DNA from: Onthophagus taurus
Taxonomy: Eukaryota > Arthropoda > Insecta > Coleoptera > Scarabaeidae
DNA length: 64,000 bases
Direction: 5' to 3'
NCBI RefSeq assembly: GCF_036711975.1
Contig: NC_091968.1
Coordinates: 18,042,001-18,106,000 of the forward strand
Part shown: positions 24,161 to 35,593 of the stretch, in pieces
Position numbering within the stretch: position 1 is the first letter of the stretch
How the letters are laid out: every line of letters begins with the position of its first letter
Notes under the pieces: generated by a model
What the model was told of the DNA's origin: nothing
Seen by the model: the letters and a program-made list of their open reading frames with translations, nothing else
Database searches by the model: none
Position numbers and translations under genes: made by a program

Positions 24161-25074
24161 TTACGGTTTCTTTCAAAAGATGGATACTGATTCCGTATAC
24201 AGGGTCTGTCACGACGAGCTGAGTCTATATGTATGTGGCAAACTACTGGCACTATTTTTCTGAAAATTTGCATATAGCGTTTATCCGAGGTGCTCGTTTC
24301 AGCTAAAATATTTTCAGTTTTCTCCAACTTCCAGTTATACCGGAAATGGACCCCAACTTCGTTATTTTAAATGGACTGTACTAATTTTTATGGAATGTAG
24401 TAAATTTTAATATAATTTGATATAAGTCATAATATGTCTAGAGTGCACCATTTTTGAATTATTTCAGTTTTTTCAAAAATTTTGGTAGATGCAACCTTCA
24501 CAATTCCTTCACAATCAAAATAATTTTTCGAAATTACACTCGAGTCCGGCCAAATATTCTCAAGGTTTGTACAGAGAGGACCCATATCTTATATTTCTAT
24601 TAGCTCTTGAAAAGTTTTTTAAAAAATTATACAGAATGGTCAGAAATTTGCGCCGAATTTCCCTATCTCGAAAAGTCGAAAACTTCATTTTTTTTAAATA
24701 GCAACCCCAATTTTTTCTTTCGCCAACGTATTGTACGCTGAAAAATAAGGGAACTCTGTCATTACATCCCTATATCTAAAATGTATGGTTTTCGTAGAAA
24801 CTTGAAAAAAATAAAATTTTCTTGGTTAGAGGTGGAGACTTTGTGATTAACATCAAAACGAAGGAGTTTGCTACTTTCGAGGATACAATGGCCCATGGGT
24901 GAGGCCATTCAAAAATTCTCTTCAAAGCCCAATCTCCACACATTTTATAACTTTCATAATAGAAAAAAACTTATAACAGCAGAAGAGAAATGAAGGTACT
25001 ATATTTAATAATACAAATGAAAAATAAAAAACAAGAATGAAAAATTGATATAACTACAGTAAAAGTTCCAACTG
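24161..25074. other. Non-coding part of a possible mariner-related element
   Basis: No coding sequence is recognised. It lies beside a mariner-like transposase scrap (25075-25320) and may be part of the same element. ACAGGGTCTGTCACGACGAG at 24199 looks like a Tc1/mariner-type terminus, but no matching inverted end was found. Confidence 0.3.
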
Positions 25075-25320
25075 GTTGCCCTCAACTTCCAAACATTTAT
25101 GAATTCTTTTTAAAAACGCGGTATAAGTGGCACTCCGAATTTCTCTTCAATGCATCACGAACTCCTTCTTGGCATTCTTCCTTTGTTGTAATCGGTATAG
25201 CATACACGATATCTTTTATACAACCCCAAACAAAAAATCTAATGGAGTGATACAACGGTGGAGTGCCAAGTTGTGGGCAAAAGTTGCCGGGGAAACAGGT
25301 TTTGAAGGTAAGCAAAACAA
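25075..25320 (-). pseudogene. Mariner-like transposase C-terminal scrap
   Basis: The minus-strand frame contains IRFFVWGCIKDIVYAIPITT followed by a helix ending in a VRDAL motif. This corresponds to the segment just after the third catalytic acid in mariner-type DDE/D transposases (usually SPDLxPLDFFLWGxLKDxVY). The SPDL part is eroded to GTPPLYH. No upstream transposase is left. Confidence 0.5.
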
Positions 25321-25570
25321 TTTTTTATTAAAAGTAAAATTACAACTGGAAAAATTGTAATTAAAAAAATATAACTCAAAATGCTATGGTACCTTATTCC
25401 GAGGTACTTAATGATTCCCTTCTTTACAAAAGAATACCTTAAACTTTTCTCTAATATCATAAGCAGCTCTCACACTGCGATTCTCACCACGGGAAAAATA
25501 TCTCTTTGTTACCGACGTTTCTTGGCATGCAAATGAAGCTACTGAATCTTCCCCTTCTTTATCGATCACA

Positions 25571-27165
25571 ATGTTATGCAATAGACATATACATTTTATA
25601 ATGTTGTATATCTTTTGTCGTTCACTGGCCTATTCAGTTTTCCCAGCGGAGTGGAAAAAAGCGTTTATTCTTCCCATCTACAAGTCAGGAAGTAGGAACC
25701 TTGTCTCTAATTATCGCCCTATTCCATTCTTTCGATACTGTCAAAGGTTTTTGAGCATTTATTATTCAACAGCAATATGGCTTTCTTCGTGGCTGATCTA
25801 TATGTATCTGGTATCCTACACAAATTACATTCAATCTTGTTTGAATGATAATTACCAGGTCGACGTGATCTTTACCGACTTTAGCAAAGCTTTCGACAAG
25901 CTGCATCATGGGGTACTCCTGGCCAAACTAGATAAGTTTAGCCTGACGTCCAGTCTTCTTTCGTGGGTAGCATCATACATATCGGATAGATACCAAGCTG
26001 TAAAAATGAATAATTTTGTATCTAACTTTATCTTAGTTTCCTCTGGTGTGTCTCAGGGTAGTCACTTGGGGCCGATCTTATTTATAGCTTATATTAATGA
26101 TATCTATGAATGCTTCCACCATGCTTTTCTGCTTTACTCTGATGATTGTAAAGTATTCTCAAACGTTCAATCAACTTCTGACTGTGTAAGGTTATAAACT
26201 GATCTAGACAGATTACAAATATATTGCACAAACAATTTCCTTTACTTAAATTATGACAAATGCAATCACATAGCGTCCAGCAGAAAAAGATACCCAGTGA
26301 ATTTGACTTATACGCTTGGACCAGGCCCTTTGAAAGCATTGTCGGAGGTGAAGGAACTTGGCGTTGTCCTGGATTCAAAATTACTTTTCAATTACCATGT
26401 TGATGAGTTGATCTTCATTGCAGTAAAACCTTATTCATGGCTTATGTTAACAGTGTTCTTGATTACACTTCGGTTGTCTGGAACCCTGTGTATACTACGA
26501 ATATTGACCGCATTGAGGCTTTACAGAGAAAATTCGTACGATACTTGGCGCACAAGTTCAGCCTACCATACTGTACATACGAGCAAAGATGTAGAGTTTT
26601 TGGTTTGCGATCATTGCGGGGACGTCGAGCGGCCTCTGATGTGTTATTTCTGTTTAAAATGATCAGTGGATCGGTTGACTCGCCCGAGCTTGTGGGACAA
26701 ATTTCATTTGCTGTTCCGAATTATCCCACATGAGATCAGTGGTTGTTTCGACTACTCGCTTTCTCGACAAACGCGTATTATAACTCTTCGCTACTGCGAA
26801 TGATGTCAACTTACAATCGTCACTGTTCAAACTATGACATTTTTAATTTATCATTTGCATCGTTTCGAAAGTCTTAATAAACTTAACAATTTGTCAATAG
26901 CAGTTCAGTTTTAAGTTTATTATTACGTATAGTAATCACATAGTTTTATTACTTAGTACTTAATATGTAGTTAGGAATTTGTATTATTGTTTATTTTTTT
27001 TTTTTTTCGTTTTTCCTTTTTAATTTGATCTCAACTGCGTATGGTTGCATAATTAATGTTATTCGGAGTTTTCTTTTGCTTTTTGTAATATAGTCTTTTG
27101 TATTATTTAGTGGATACTATTGTGGGGTCTCCCTGTCTGTATCCCAAACAGTTAAAATAAATAAA
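25571..27165 (+). pseudogene. Jockey-like LINE, 5'-truncated RT and 3' UTR
   Basis: RT words in order: AEWKKAFILPIYKSGSRN, VSNYRPI, motif A VIFTDFSKAFDKLHH, motif B SSGVSQGSHLGPILF, YSDD in place of YADD at about 26136, then VKELGVVLDSKLLFNYHVD and a C-terminal RRAASDVLFLFK region. Frames change at about 26190, 26430 and 26500. After about 26740 a 3' UTR runs to an AAATAAAT tail near 27160. It resembles the better preserved LINE at 37166-41440. Confidence 0.7.
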
Positions 27166-27244
27166 TGTCGCTATGATTAGCAATTTCAATCGTCGTTAGG
27201 AGCAATCTCCATTTGCTGGACATAATAATAATAATAATAATTTA

Positions 27245-28359
27245 TTATGTTAATAACCCAGAGGGCATACATTCGTCACAATCGAAATAGAAATACAACA
27301 TAAAAACATATTTAAGAAAGAATAAATTACCAAATACATCATTATTTTTCCTGTGCTGACTATGATGTAAAAAAGTGAGCTTTAAACATTCCAAAATATA
27401 TAATGAAGGTAGTGTTAATATTTTTAATTTGTATATACAGTCATCAGTATAGTTCAAGTTAGCAACATTTCTAATAGCTCTTCTTTGTATACCAAATATT
27501 CTTTTATTGAACGGGGCATGTCCCCAGGCCAGTAACCCATAACTTAGATGGCTCTGAAAAAGCGCAAAATACGCGGAACGCAATACCCGACTAGAGGAAA
27601 ACTCAGACAGACACCCAACAGAAAGGCAGTGGAGCTTAAGCGTGAGGCTAATTTCTCATCATGAACATTCCAGGTAAGCCTGGAATCCAGATGAACACCC
27701 AAAAACCTGACTCCTCTATCCGCTACGTAGGATTTAATAGTAGTTTGTTTTAGTGTAAAAGTCATTACTTCTGTTTTATTAGCATTCAGTGTTAGACGAT
27801 TACTTGCAAACCAATGCCTTGCCGATTTTAACATTAAATCTTGCAATCCCCTGGCATCAACGTCAGAATCATGTTTTGTCAGCAAACTTGTGTCATCCGC
27901 ATACAAGATTGAACTTGAGCTTCCACCACTCAGGAAAGAAGGCAAATCATTTACATATATTAAGAATAAAATAGGACCCAAAATTGACCCCTGAGGAACA
28001 CCACTTGTAATATTCCCAGGGTTAGACATCACCGAGTTAAATTTAACAAATTGACTTCTATTTGTAAGATAAGATGACAAAAGCTTGCAAGCGTCCGGGG
28101 CGACATTGTAAGCGTACAATTTACGTATTAAAATAGAATGGGACACGCAATCAAAAGCTTTGGTAAGATCCAAAAAACTAGCTTCAATGTATTGCGACGC
28201 CTCAAAACCATCGACCACATACTCGATAAAATTTTGTATAGCCAGTGCCGTAGAGAGTCCTTTTCTAAAGCCAAATTGTTGTTTGTTAAAAATATTATTA
28301 GTTTCAAAATAATTGATTAATTGATTTTCCAATAGCATTTCAAAAATTTTCGACAACAC
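27245..28359 (-). pseudogene. LINE copy A: reverse transcriptase core
   Basis: RT fingers/palm: LSKIFEMLLENQL, QQFGFRKGLST, motif A ASFLDLTKAFDCVSH, motif B TSGVPQGSILGPILFLIYVND, catalytic YADD in ILYADDTSLL, then VRFLGVHLDSRLTWNVH. One frame change near 27560-27580 precedes the thumb (ALFQSHLSYGLLAWGH). A deletion after HRKNNDV removes the C-terminal segment that copy B still has. This is the catalytic half of ORF2, cut from its first half by the Penelope insertion. Confidence 0.8.
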
Positions 28360-28946
28360 TGGCAGTATACTAATTAATTGAATTAAATTGAATTAAAATT
28401 GAATTAAAATTTCTCTTAATATACTTTTTGATGTTGTTTTATTTTAATTGTCCTAATCGATTTCGACCACTTGGTCGTCCTCAGAAGACGTCTACATAAC
28501 GTACAATTAAATTAAAATTAAATAGAATACAATAATACAAATAAACTTACGTCAGAAACGGTACACATAAATTAAAAAATTCTCCAACATGAATATTTTT
28601 TAGGTATTATCTGTATTTTCACGTGTTATAACACAGTGCGGTTGGAGGGTTGGAGTTATAGCGAGGTTATGTTAAAGTTGATAAACAGAACTTTGAGAGG
28701 TTGACCTTGATAATAATACAATATTAATTCAATGTAAAAAATCACATTTCACACAAACGAACTCAACTATCATCAATTTTAGTTTTTGAATTTCTCGTTT
28801 GTAAGATAAGGGTCCTTTAAACATAGATATAGGAGTGTATATTGAGGTGTTATTTGGTCGTTTAAGATCGTTTTGTTTGGGTGTTTATGTATGAACTTAT
28901 TTATTTCATATAATTCCATAATCTCCATAAAATTTCCCTTATCTAG

Positions 28947-31594
28947 TCAGTGTAAAATTTTACTATTTTTGTCTTCGTCGAAATCATGGTTTTGGAACAT
29001 TAGGTGTCTTCCAAAATTTGAGTTCTCTTTTGTTTTGTGTTCTCGAATCCGTTGACTAAGATCTCTTCCTGTCTCTCCTATATAGATTGCTCCGCAAGTG
29101 TTACAATCTAACTGATATATACCGCTTTTCTGCAAATGATTTGTTTGGTCTTTGTTATTTATTAGAATATTTCTTAGAGTATTTTTTGTTTTAAAAGATA
29201 AACATATATCGTATTGTTTAAATACGTTTTTAATTTTGTGGGAAATTTTTCCAGGAAATGATATTGATCTATATGTTGTATCGTTCACTTTTTTGTCATT
29301 GGTTAGAGTAGTGATATTATATAAATTGGTTTTGTGTTGTATTTTGTTTATCAGTTTATGTATTCTATGTTGCGGAAAATCATTTTTCATTGCGATCTGC
29401 TGTATGATTAGAAGTTCTTTTTCTGTTTCTGTTGCTTTTAGGCTTGAGTTTAATGCTCTCCAAATGTACGCTCTAAAGGTAGCATATTTCTGCGATTCAT
29501 CGTGGTATGAGTTATAAGGTATAATGCAATCAGTCTGAGTTGGTTTGCGATATATTGAAAATTCCAAATTTTTATTGTTTTTATGTATGGTGAGATCAAG
29601 GAAATTTATAGAGCTATTTTCTTCTATTTCTATGGTGAAGTTAAGATTTTTATGTAATTTGTTGATGTAATTATGTAGGTCATTTATATGTTTTTCGTCA
29701 TCTATTATTACCAAAATGTCATCAACATATCTTCGCCATAGTTTTATGTATTTTCGGAAAGGATTGCGGTCGCTCATTATTTTTTCAGTTTCGATCTTAT
29801 TTAGAAAGATGTCACTCAGAATTCCACTCAAAGGAGAACCCATTGGTAATCCATCTTCAAAACCATAAATGGTATTATTGAATTGACAGAAATTCTGTTT
29901 AACACATTGTTTAAACAATAATTGTGTATTTTTAATGTCTTCATCATGATTTAATGAGTCTTGAATGATTTCTTTAATTATTTCAGTGGTCTCCAAAACA
30001 GGTACATTTGTATACAGGTTAGAGATGTCAAATGAAATTATTTTGTAGTTGTCTTCCATTTTTATGTCCTTAAGTAGCGAAATTAGTTGGTTTCTATTAT
30101 TTATTGTATATTCTGGTTTGAATTTAATGTCATTTTTAAGGAAATTAACCAACCTTTTAGACAAATTGTAAGTGCTGGAATTAACGCTGCTGATTATAGG
30201 TCGAATCGGTTGGCCTTCTTTATGCAATTTCAATAAACTGTATAGTTTAGGGGTTTGAGGGTTCATTGGAAGGTTATATTTATAATTACCTATGATTTTT
30301 TTAATTGTGTTTTCACATGTTTTTACTAGTCGTTTAGTTTCTTTGTGGAATGCCTTTGTAGGATCTTTCTTAAATTCTTTAAGTTTATTGTCCTGAAGAA
30401 ATTTTTCTGTTTTATCTATACAGCGTGTCCCGTATCTTCCGCATCAGAGCATTATACGGTTGTAGGATACATTATTCTGAAGCGATCTTTCTAATAAAAT
30501 TTTTTCGAAATGTTTATAATAACTGCACGGGAACTGTTTAACGACGACCAATAACCGACAACTTTGATTCATCGAAAAAGTTTATTTCTCTTTCCATGAC
30601 GAATTTATTGGTGAGTACACGTGGGAAACGAGTTATCATCGGCGTAGCGGACCGGCCGAGGGTGGTACCGATTACCTGAGTCTGATTTGCGATCTGCTGA
30701 TTGGACGAAAAACAGTTCCTTTAAACAGTTCCCGTGCGGTTATTATAAACATTTCGAAAAAATTTTATTAGAAAGATCGCTTCAGAATAATGTATCCTAC
30801 AACCGTATAATGCTCTGATGCGGAAGATACGGGACACGCTGTATATTTTTCTTTTCGCATCATTATCATCCCGGCATTTTTATCACCCGGGGTCACAATC
30901 AGATTATTGGTTTTTATCTTCTGTCTTATGTCCTTGATTATCTTCATTGTCCTCTTCTCCTCTCTTTCTTCGTTCTTACCGCTATGTCTTCTATTTCTTT
31001 CTTCTTTTATAAGTATATGTTGAATGTCTTTCTTTATTTTATTACCTTCTTTGTGTCCTATCACTGCTGCCTGGATTTCTATTGCGGTGTATGGTAGGGT
31101 CGTTGTCGTTTTTGGAGCAAATTTCATTCCCTTGTCCAATATTTTTTGTTCTTCTAAGTTAAAATTAACATCAGTTAAATTAGTAAATCCAGGGTAAAAG
31201 CTATGTATGGTATTCATTCTCTCTTCCTTTTTTGTTCTTCTTAGTTTTTCTTCTTTCAGTTTCCTTAGTTTTTTGATTTTCTTCATCTTTATCTGTTTCA
31301 ACAAAATATTATCATGTATCTTTGCTTCTTTTATCATGCATTCTATCTCAATGTAGTGTAAATTATTGTTTAATGTTTGGTAGATGTTATATAACTTTAT
31401 GTTAAGTAAGTTAATCTTTCTGTAATGATCGTTGATACTCTTCTTAATGTATTTTGACTTTAACTGTTTTATTTCATCTTCTCGAATGTATCCAGGGTAT
31501 TTTTTGTTTACAAAAGGTGGAAAAATCTCTTCTTTCAGACAAATTCTAAGAAATTTAATGTGTTGTAGTTGAAGTTTTAGTCTATATGTTCTAT
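28947..31594 (-). pseudogene. Penelope-like RT with C-terminal GIY-YIG endonuclease, interrupted by a MITE
   Basis: The frame is open from about 31594 to 30844, is interrupted by the MITE, and resumes at 30420 down to the stop at 28947, about 740 codons in total. Visible parts: N-terminal basic coiled-coil region (KKIKKLRKLKEEKLRR), LIVTPGDKNAGMIMMRK, RT palm KIISFDISNLYTNVP, GLPMGSPLSGILSDIFL, catalytic RRYVDDILVII, then the nuclease GIYQLDCNTCGAIYIGETG with RDLSQRIREHK. No frameshift or stop lies in either half, so the MITE is the only visible lesion apart from truncation. Confidence 0.88.
30421..30841. mobile_element. Tc1/mariner-type MITE with ~119-bp inverted repeats
   Basis: The 421-bp element starts CAGCGTGTCCCGTATCTTCC and ends with its reverse complement; the arms match over about 119 bp with a single difference near the inner end. 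TA lies on each side (30419-30420 and 30842-30843). Removing the element and one TA joins the two halves of the Penelope frame without a shift, whereas a 4-bp TATA duplication would create a stop, so the duplication is TA. No coding capacity. Confidence 0.9.
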
Positions 31595-31597
31595 ATG

Positions 31598-31951
31598 TTA
31601 GTCTATCGTGAGTATACTAATTAGTCTAAAGTTCGAAGGATCATCAATATCACCTTCTTTGAATAGCGGCAAAACACTTGCCAACTTAAATTTATCAGGA
31701 AAACATCCTGTGTTTAAACACTGATTAAATAGAGTAGTAAGTACTGGGATCAGACAATTTTTGACCTTTTTTATCATGACCGCGTTTAAACCAAACGCAT
31801 CAACCGATTTGCCAGGCTTAAGGGCGTCAAAGGAATCCCGTACCTCCACCTGTGAGAAAGCTTTAAAGGTAAAATATTCCCTATTTGTGTAATTGACATG
31901 TTCTAAGAGAAACGATAGCGGATCTTCGTCCCCTTCTAAATTATTAGCCAA
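31598..31951 (-). pseudogene. LINE copy A: RT N-terminal segment
   Basis: The frame covers the segment before RT motif A: VRDSFDALKPGKSVDAFGLN, LFNQCLNTGCFPDKFKLASV, LPLFKEGD and NFRLISIL. It ends exactly at the Penelope insertion and continues in the piece at 27544-28359. It shows that copy A was otherwise colinear with CR1-type ORF2. Confidence 0.8.
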
Positions 31952-32100
31952 TCTATCCGATACATTTAAAAAGAAATTATTAAGTTCATTCGCGTCTAAA
32001 TTACTATCCTTTCCATCAGCATTCCCAGAAGACTTACAGGTATTAATTATTTTCCATATAGCTGTCGGTTGATTTTTATGATTAATGATGTAATTATCAT

Positions 32101-32440
32101 ATATTATACAACAAGACGATCGAAAATACTCGATAATACGAGACGTATTGCCTGAAACCGAAGGTCGAGTGGTGTTTTTTAAGGTAATACGTCGAGATTC
32201 GAGTATTTTCGATTGTCGTGTTGTATATGGCTAAACTATTTCATGAATAAAAAATATACATATTTTTAGAATTTTTATAATTTTTTAATAAATTACATTG
32301 ATTGTTATGGAAACATTCATGGATGTCTCGAAATTAATGAAATGTCAAACAAGCGATAATACATCGTTCTCCATGGTTACGGCCAAATAACCGCTGAAAT
32401 ACTCGCAATTGACAGAAAACCCCGAATTCCTATTGGCTGT
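32101..32440. mobile_element. Hairpin-forming insertion in the LINE endonuclease/RT linker
   Basis: At 32101-32226, arms of about 45 bp (TATACAACA, ATCGAAAATACTCGA shared) form a near-palindrome around a short centre. The interruption of the LINE frame extends to about 32440, so the hairpin is one end of a larger non-coding insert, or two events are superposed. The flanking LINE frame reads HIVNSQ to the right and NYIINHKNQPTAIW to the left. Target duplication could not be fixed. Confidence 0.55.
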
Positions 32441-33671
32441 TAACGATATGAATGAAATAGTCAGTAGCATTTCGTTTAGCGTGATCCACTGCTAACCTGT
32501 ATGCTTTACGACATTTATTTCGTTCAATAAGTACGTACGGATTTTTATTGATTCTGTATAATTCACAAAGAAAAGTAAGTTTTTCTTTATGTTGCCTAAG
32601 TTGTGAGTTATTGCAAGCTATATTCAGTGAATCACGATTACGAGTATCTTTGACAGTTATAGTAGGGAAAGCGATCATAGCCGCGTTTCTCAAAAAGTCA
32701 ATTAAAATATTAGTCTTATAATTGGGATGGAGCTCCATATCTTTACAGAAACAAAGATCATACCCACAAACATTATCAAAAAAGGTTTCCAAGCCCCTTA
32801 CTGTTATAGGACTGAACGATCTATAAATATTACTTTTATTAATTTTGGGAGTCTGAAACTCAATGATTAAAGCCATATGATCTGAGAATAAAGTATCTAT
32901 TACATTACAAGTGACTGGATCAGTAAAATTTACGAAAAAATTATCGGGACAGTTTTGCAACCTAGTTGGTTCCACAAAACTTGATTTCAAATTAAAGCTC
33001 TTTAGAAAGTCGAGCATCCTCAAGGTTTTTTTATCATTTGTTCCAAAGTGAACATTAAAGTCACCAACCAGAAAGATATCAGTCCACTTTCTAATAAGTG
33101 ACGTCATCCCCCTGGAAAGCACCTCCTCAAAGCCATCCAAGTCACCGGACGGGGGACGGTATACACCAATTATAGTCAGCTCAAGATTCGGTATGTAAAC
33201 ACCCGCTAATTCACACTACATTTCTTTTGAATTTTCAGCAATAGGCAGTGGAACACAAACGACATCATGCCGAACCAGTAACGCGACCCCACCACGTCCA
33301 TGAGATTTTCTGCAAAAAGAGGTGACGTGATTATAGTTGAGAATTGATAAATTCTTAATTTCATCAACTGTGAGCCAGTGCTCGCAAATACATAGCACAA
33401 CTGGTTTTACATATAAATTATCCAAAAAGGTCTCAAGAACAGTACATTTATTTTTTAGTCCTTGTATATTTATGTGCACAATCGACAGTTTTGAAACTGA
33501 ACAAGATTGCGTATTAGGATTTTTGTTATTAACATTTATATTAAGTTTATTTGACTTGTTATTAAGTTTATTTGACTTGTTAATATAATTGACATCAGTA
33601 TCCCCACTACCACTGATCGGACACCGATCGAACAAAGCATCAACAGTGACATCACCAACACAATACGTCAT
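32430..33671 (-). pseudogene. LINE copy A: AP-like endonuclease
   Basis: The endonuclease nicks target DNA. The N-terminal half (33216-33671) has VHINIQGLKNK, ICEHWLTVDEI (catalytic Glu) and GRGGVALLV; the second half (32430-33140) has FLVGDFNVHFG and FSDHMALI (catalytic Asp-His). A stop and frame change near 33140-33216 separate the halves. The frame is later broken by a hairpin insertion at about 32101-32440. Confidence 0.8.
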
Positions 33672-34000
33672 TTGAATACGTTCCGGGAGTGAGAGTTATT
33701 AAATTATGGTTATTAACATTATGAGAATTTTCAAACATAGGTTTATCCAAGTACGGGTTAATGAGGCCAGTCAAATTTTTACACATCATGAATGTTTTAT
33801 TTTGGCAAACATAATTAAAATAAAAATAATCGTTCTTTCTTTCTATATCGCGTAAATCAGGTCTCGAGACGCTATCGAGTTCCGACTCGTTTAGTAGATG
33901 ACCGTTAAATTTTAGCTGTATCACACCACATGTTGATCACGTGGTACCAACGAGTAATCCCGAGCAAAATAGTGCGGTGCCTACGAAGTACCCGAAGGAA

Positions 34001-34252
34001 AAGGGCACGTCTAGTGTAAAATTTAATGTTTTATATATTACATAACTTCACTAACATAAGTAAAAAAGAACTCTCCTTTAGAGAACTGTAAAAACTACTC
34101 TATTAAGTGAATAATATATGAACTCTATATTAATATTAAATATAGTGTACATTAGAGTTATTTTTACCATGTGATATTACAATTTTTACTCTAATTCTTT
34201 TTACCAACTACTCTAAAATTTTTACACGACACGATTTTTTCCTGTGTATAAT
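34001..34252. repeat. Possible short MITE with weak inverted ends
   Basis: TGTAAAATTT near 34015 and AAAATTTTTACA near 34215 face each other, and the word AACTACTCT recurs inside. It separates LINE copy A from a Harbinger/Jockey composite. Boundaries and class are unsure. Confidence 0.3.
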
Positions 34253-34669
34253 TCAATAATATATATAATTAATATATATTATTCCAAATGCGCATTCTAT
34301 CACCTGTCCAGCTTTTGAAAGACGCTTATTATAAGTACTTTCTGATGGTCCGAGTTTTGTCACAGGGTATGGCCTCATTAAGTAGGTTTTTAGAGGATAT
34401 GCTTCATCGCCTAAAAGGACGTAAGGTACTTCAATGCAAGTTCCTGGAAGATATGAAAGCTGTCTAACACCCAGAGCGTCTTCTTCTAGTTTTCTGGAAA
34501 TGCTGCTATGAATTTCGAGAATAATTTTCTCTATGATTTTAGAAATGGAAGGGAGTAGTGAGATAAGGCAGCAGCTTGATGGGATTGTTTGGTCTTTGTT
34601 AAGTTTGGGGATGGGTCTGATTAAAGCAGTTTTTTCTGATGGTGGGGAAGTGTTGGAGTTTGAGAACAA
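34253..34669 (-). pseudogene. Chimeric frame: Jockey RT scrap joined to Harbinger transposase C-terminus
   Basis: One open frame of 138 codons. The first part reads TALIRPIPKLNKDQTIPSSC and LLPSISKIIEKIILEI, the segment before RT motif A of a Jockey-type LINE. From about 34500 it switches to PGTCIEVPYVLLGDEAYPLK, YLMRPYP and SKAGQVIECAFGII, which is the C-terminal DDE region of a PIF/Harbinger transposase. The junction is in frame by chance of insertion or deletion. Neither protein is complete and no expression signal is seen. Confidence 0.65.
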
Positions 34670-34840
34670 GTGGTGTGATATAGCACAGTTGTGATTAAGC
34701 GGAGATCAGTTGTTTTAAATCAGATAATTACCTGTGAAAAGTGTTCCTCAAACGTAATTTTTAAATCATTACACAAATTACTTCATTCTACGTCAATAAT
34801 TAATAATAACTATTAACACGTTGTAACGCATTTTAATTAC

Positions 34841-35363
34841 TTTATCTACGACTGCTTGGATAAGTCATCATTACCGCACTCATTTGAGGTGATTTGAGTT
34901 ACGTAATGAAGTTCATTACCGCACTGGTTTCATTACGTAACGCATTTTTAGCCTAATCAGAACAGACTTAATTTATTGAAACGAGCAACAATACAAAAGA
35001 AAAAGTGTTATCTACTTACAGAGAAACAATACTATTTTTTATAAACATTAATTGTTATGTTTTTACATATCAAAACACTTATTCCAGATGAGTAAACATG
35101 TTGTTGAAACTGACAATTCAAAATTGTCAACAATCATTTCAAAATATTTTATAAATGTTAAATAGACTTTTGTAAAGAAATTGATTTTTTAGTAATTTTT
35201 AGCCGTCGTAGATAAAATGCTGTATATCACACGTGGGCTAGAGCATAATTACAGTACTCGTGTGATTACACGACTCGGTCTACGACCTCGTCGTGCAATT
35301 CTCCACACTCGTACTGTAATTATGTTTCTAGCCCACTTGTAATATAAATAACTATTATTTAAT
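34841..35363. mobile_element. Foldback-type non-autonomous element, copy 2 (5' of the clip protease gene)
   Basis: This is the longer copy of the element at 5822-6286. Hairpin unit A has arms TTTATCTACGACTGCT (34841-34856) and AGCCGTCGTAGATAAA (35201-35216). Unit B has arms at 35233-35264 and 35304-35336 (GTGGGCTAGA...TAATTACAGTAC). The paralogous locus near 57330-57350 has the same flanks without the element, so it is an empty site; comparison suggests a TTAT duplication. It lies about 230 bp upstream of the protease ATG and could affect its promoter. Confidence 0.8.
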
Positions 35364-35593
35364 GATTTATTCTGTAATTGAATTCCTAAGTTATTACTTC
35401 TACTTAATATTCCCGTTATTTAAATAGCAGTATTTATCAAGTCAACAACAATATTATGTAAATATGGGCAAGAGTTATTAGCGAGAGATAAAAGAAATAA
35501 AAAAAAATCATTCAGGTTCTTGTTCATCTTTTAATTGGTGTTCTGACCAACCAAGGTGAGTTGGATTATTTAAAATGGAATCAGTGTACCATA

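Larger units (their letters stand above)
28376..31610 (-). mobile_element. Penelope-like element inserted in the LINE
   Basis: 3235 bp flanked by the 12-bp duplication AGTATACTAATT. It encodes a Penelope-type RT with a GIY-YIG endonuclease on the minus strand. Its 3' side (28376-28412) is an AATTGAATTAAA-type repeat, and a short hammerhead-like motif lies at 28461-28484. A Tc1/mariner MITE is inserted at 30421-30841. The 5' end at 31610 lies close to the start of the open frame, so the element is probably 5'-truncated. Confidence 0.88.
27226..34000 (-). mobile_element. CR1-like LINE (copy A), split by a Penelope-like element
   Basis: Reading leftward: an ORF1 C-terminal scrap (33652-33924), endonuclease (33216-33671 and 32430-33140), RT N-terminal part (31598-31951), an inserted Penelope-like element (28376-31610), RT core (27544-28359), thumb (27245-27583) and an ATT-repeat tail at 27226-27244. 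AGTATACTAATT at 28364-28375 and 31611-31622 is the 12-bp target duplication of the insert; the LINE text continues across it, and copy B (60640-62540) shows the uninterrupted sequence. The C-terminal end of ORF2 is deleted relative to copy B. Confidence 0.85.

Noticed and set aside
24199..24218. ACAGGGTCTGTCACGACGAG as a definite mariner terminus
   Set aside because: No inverted partner was found within the plausible range, so it was left as a possibility only.
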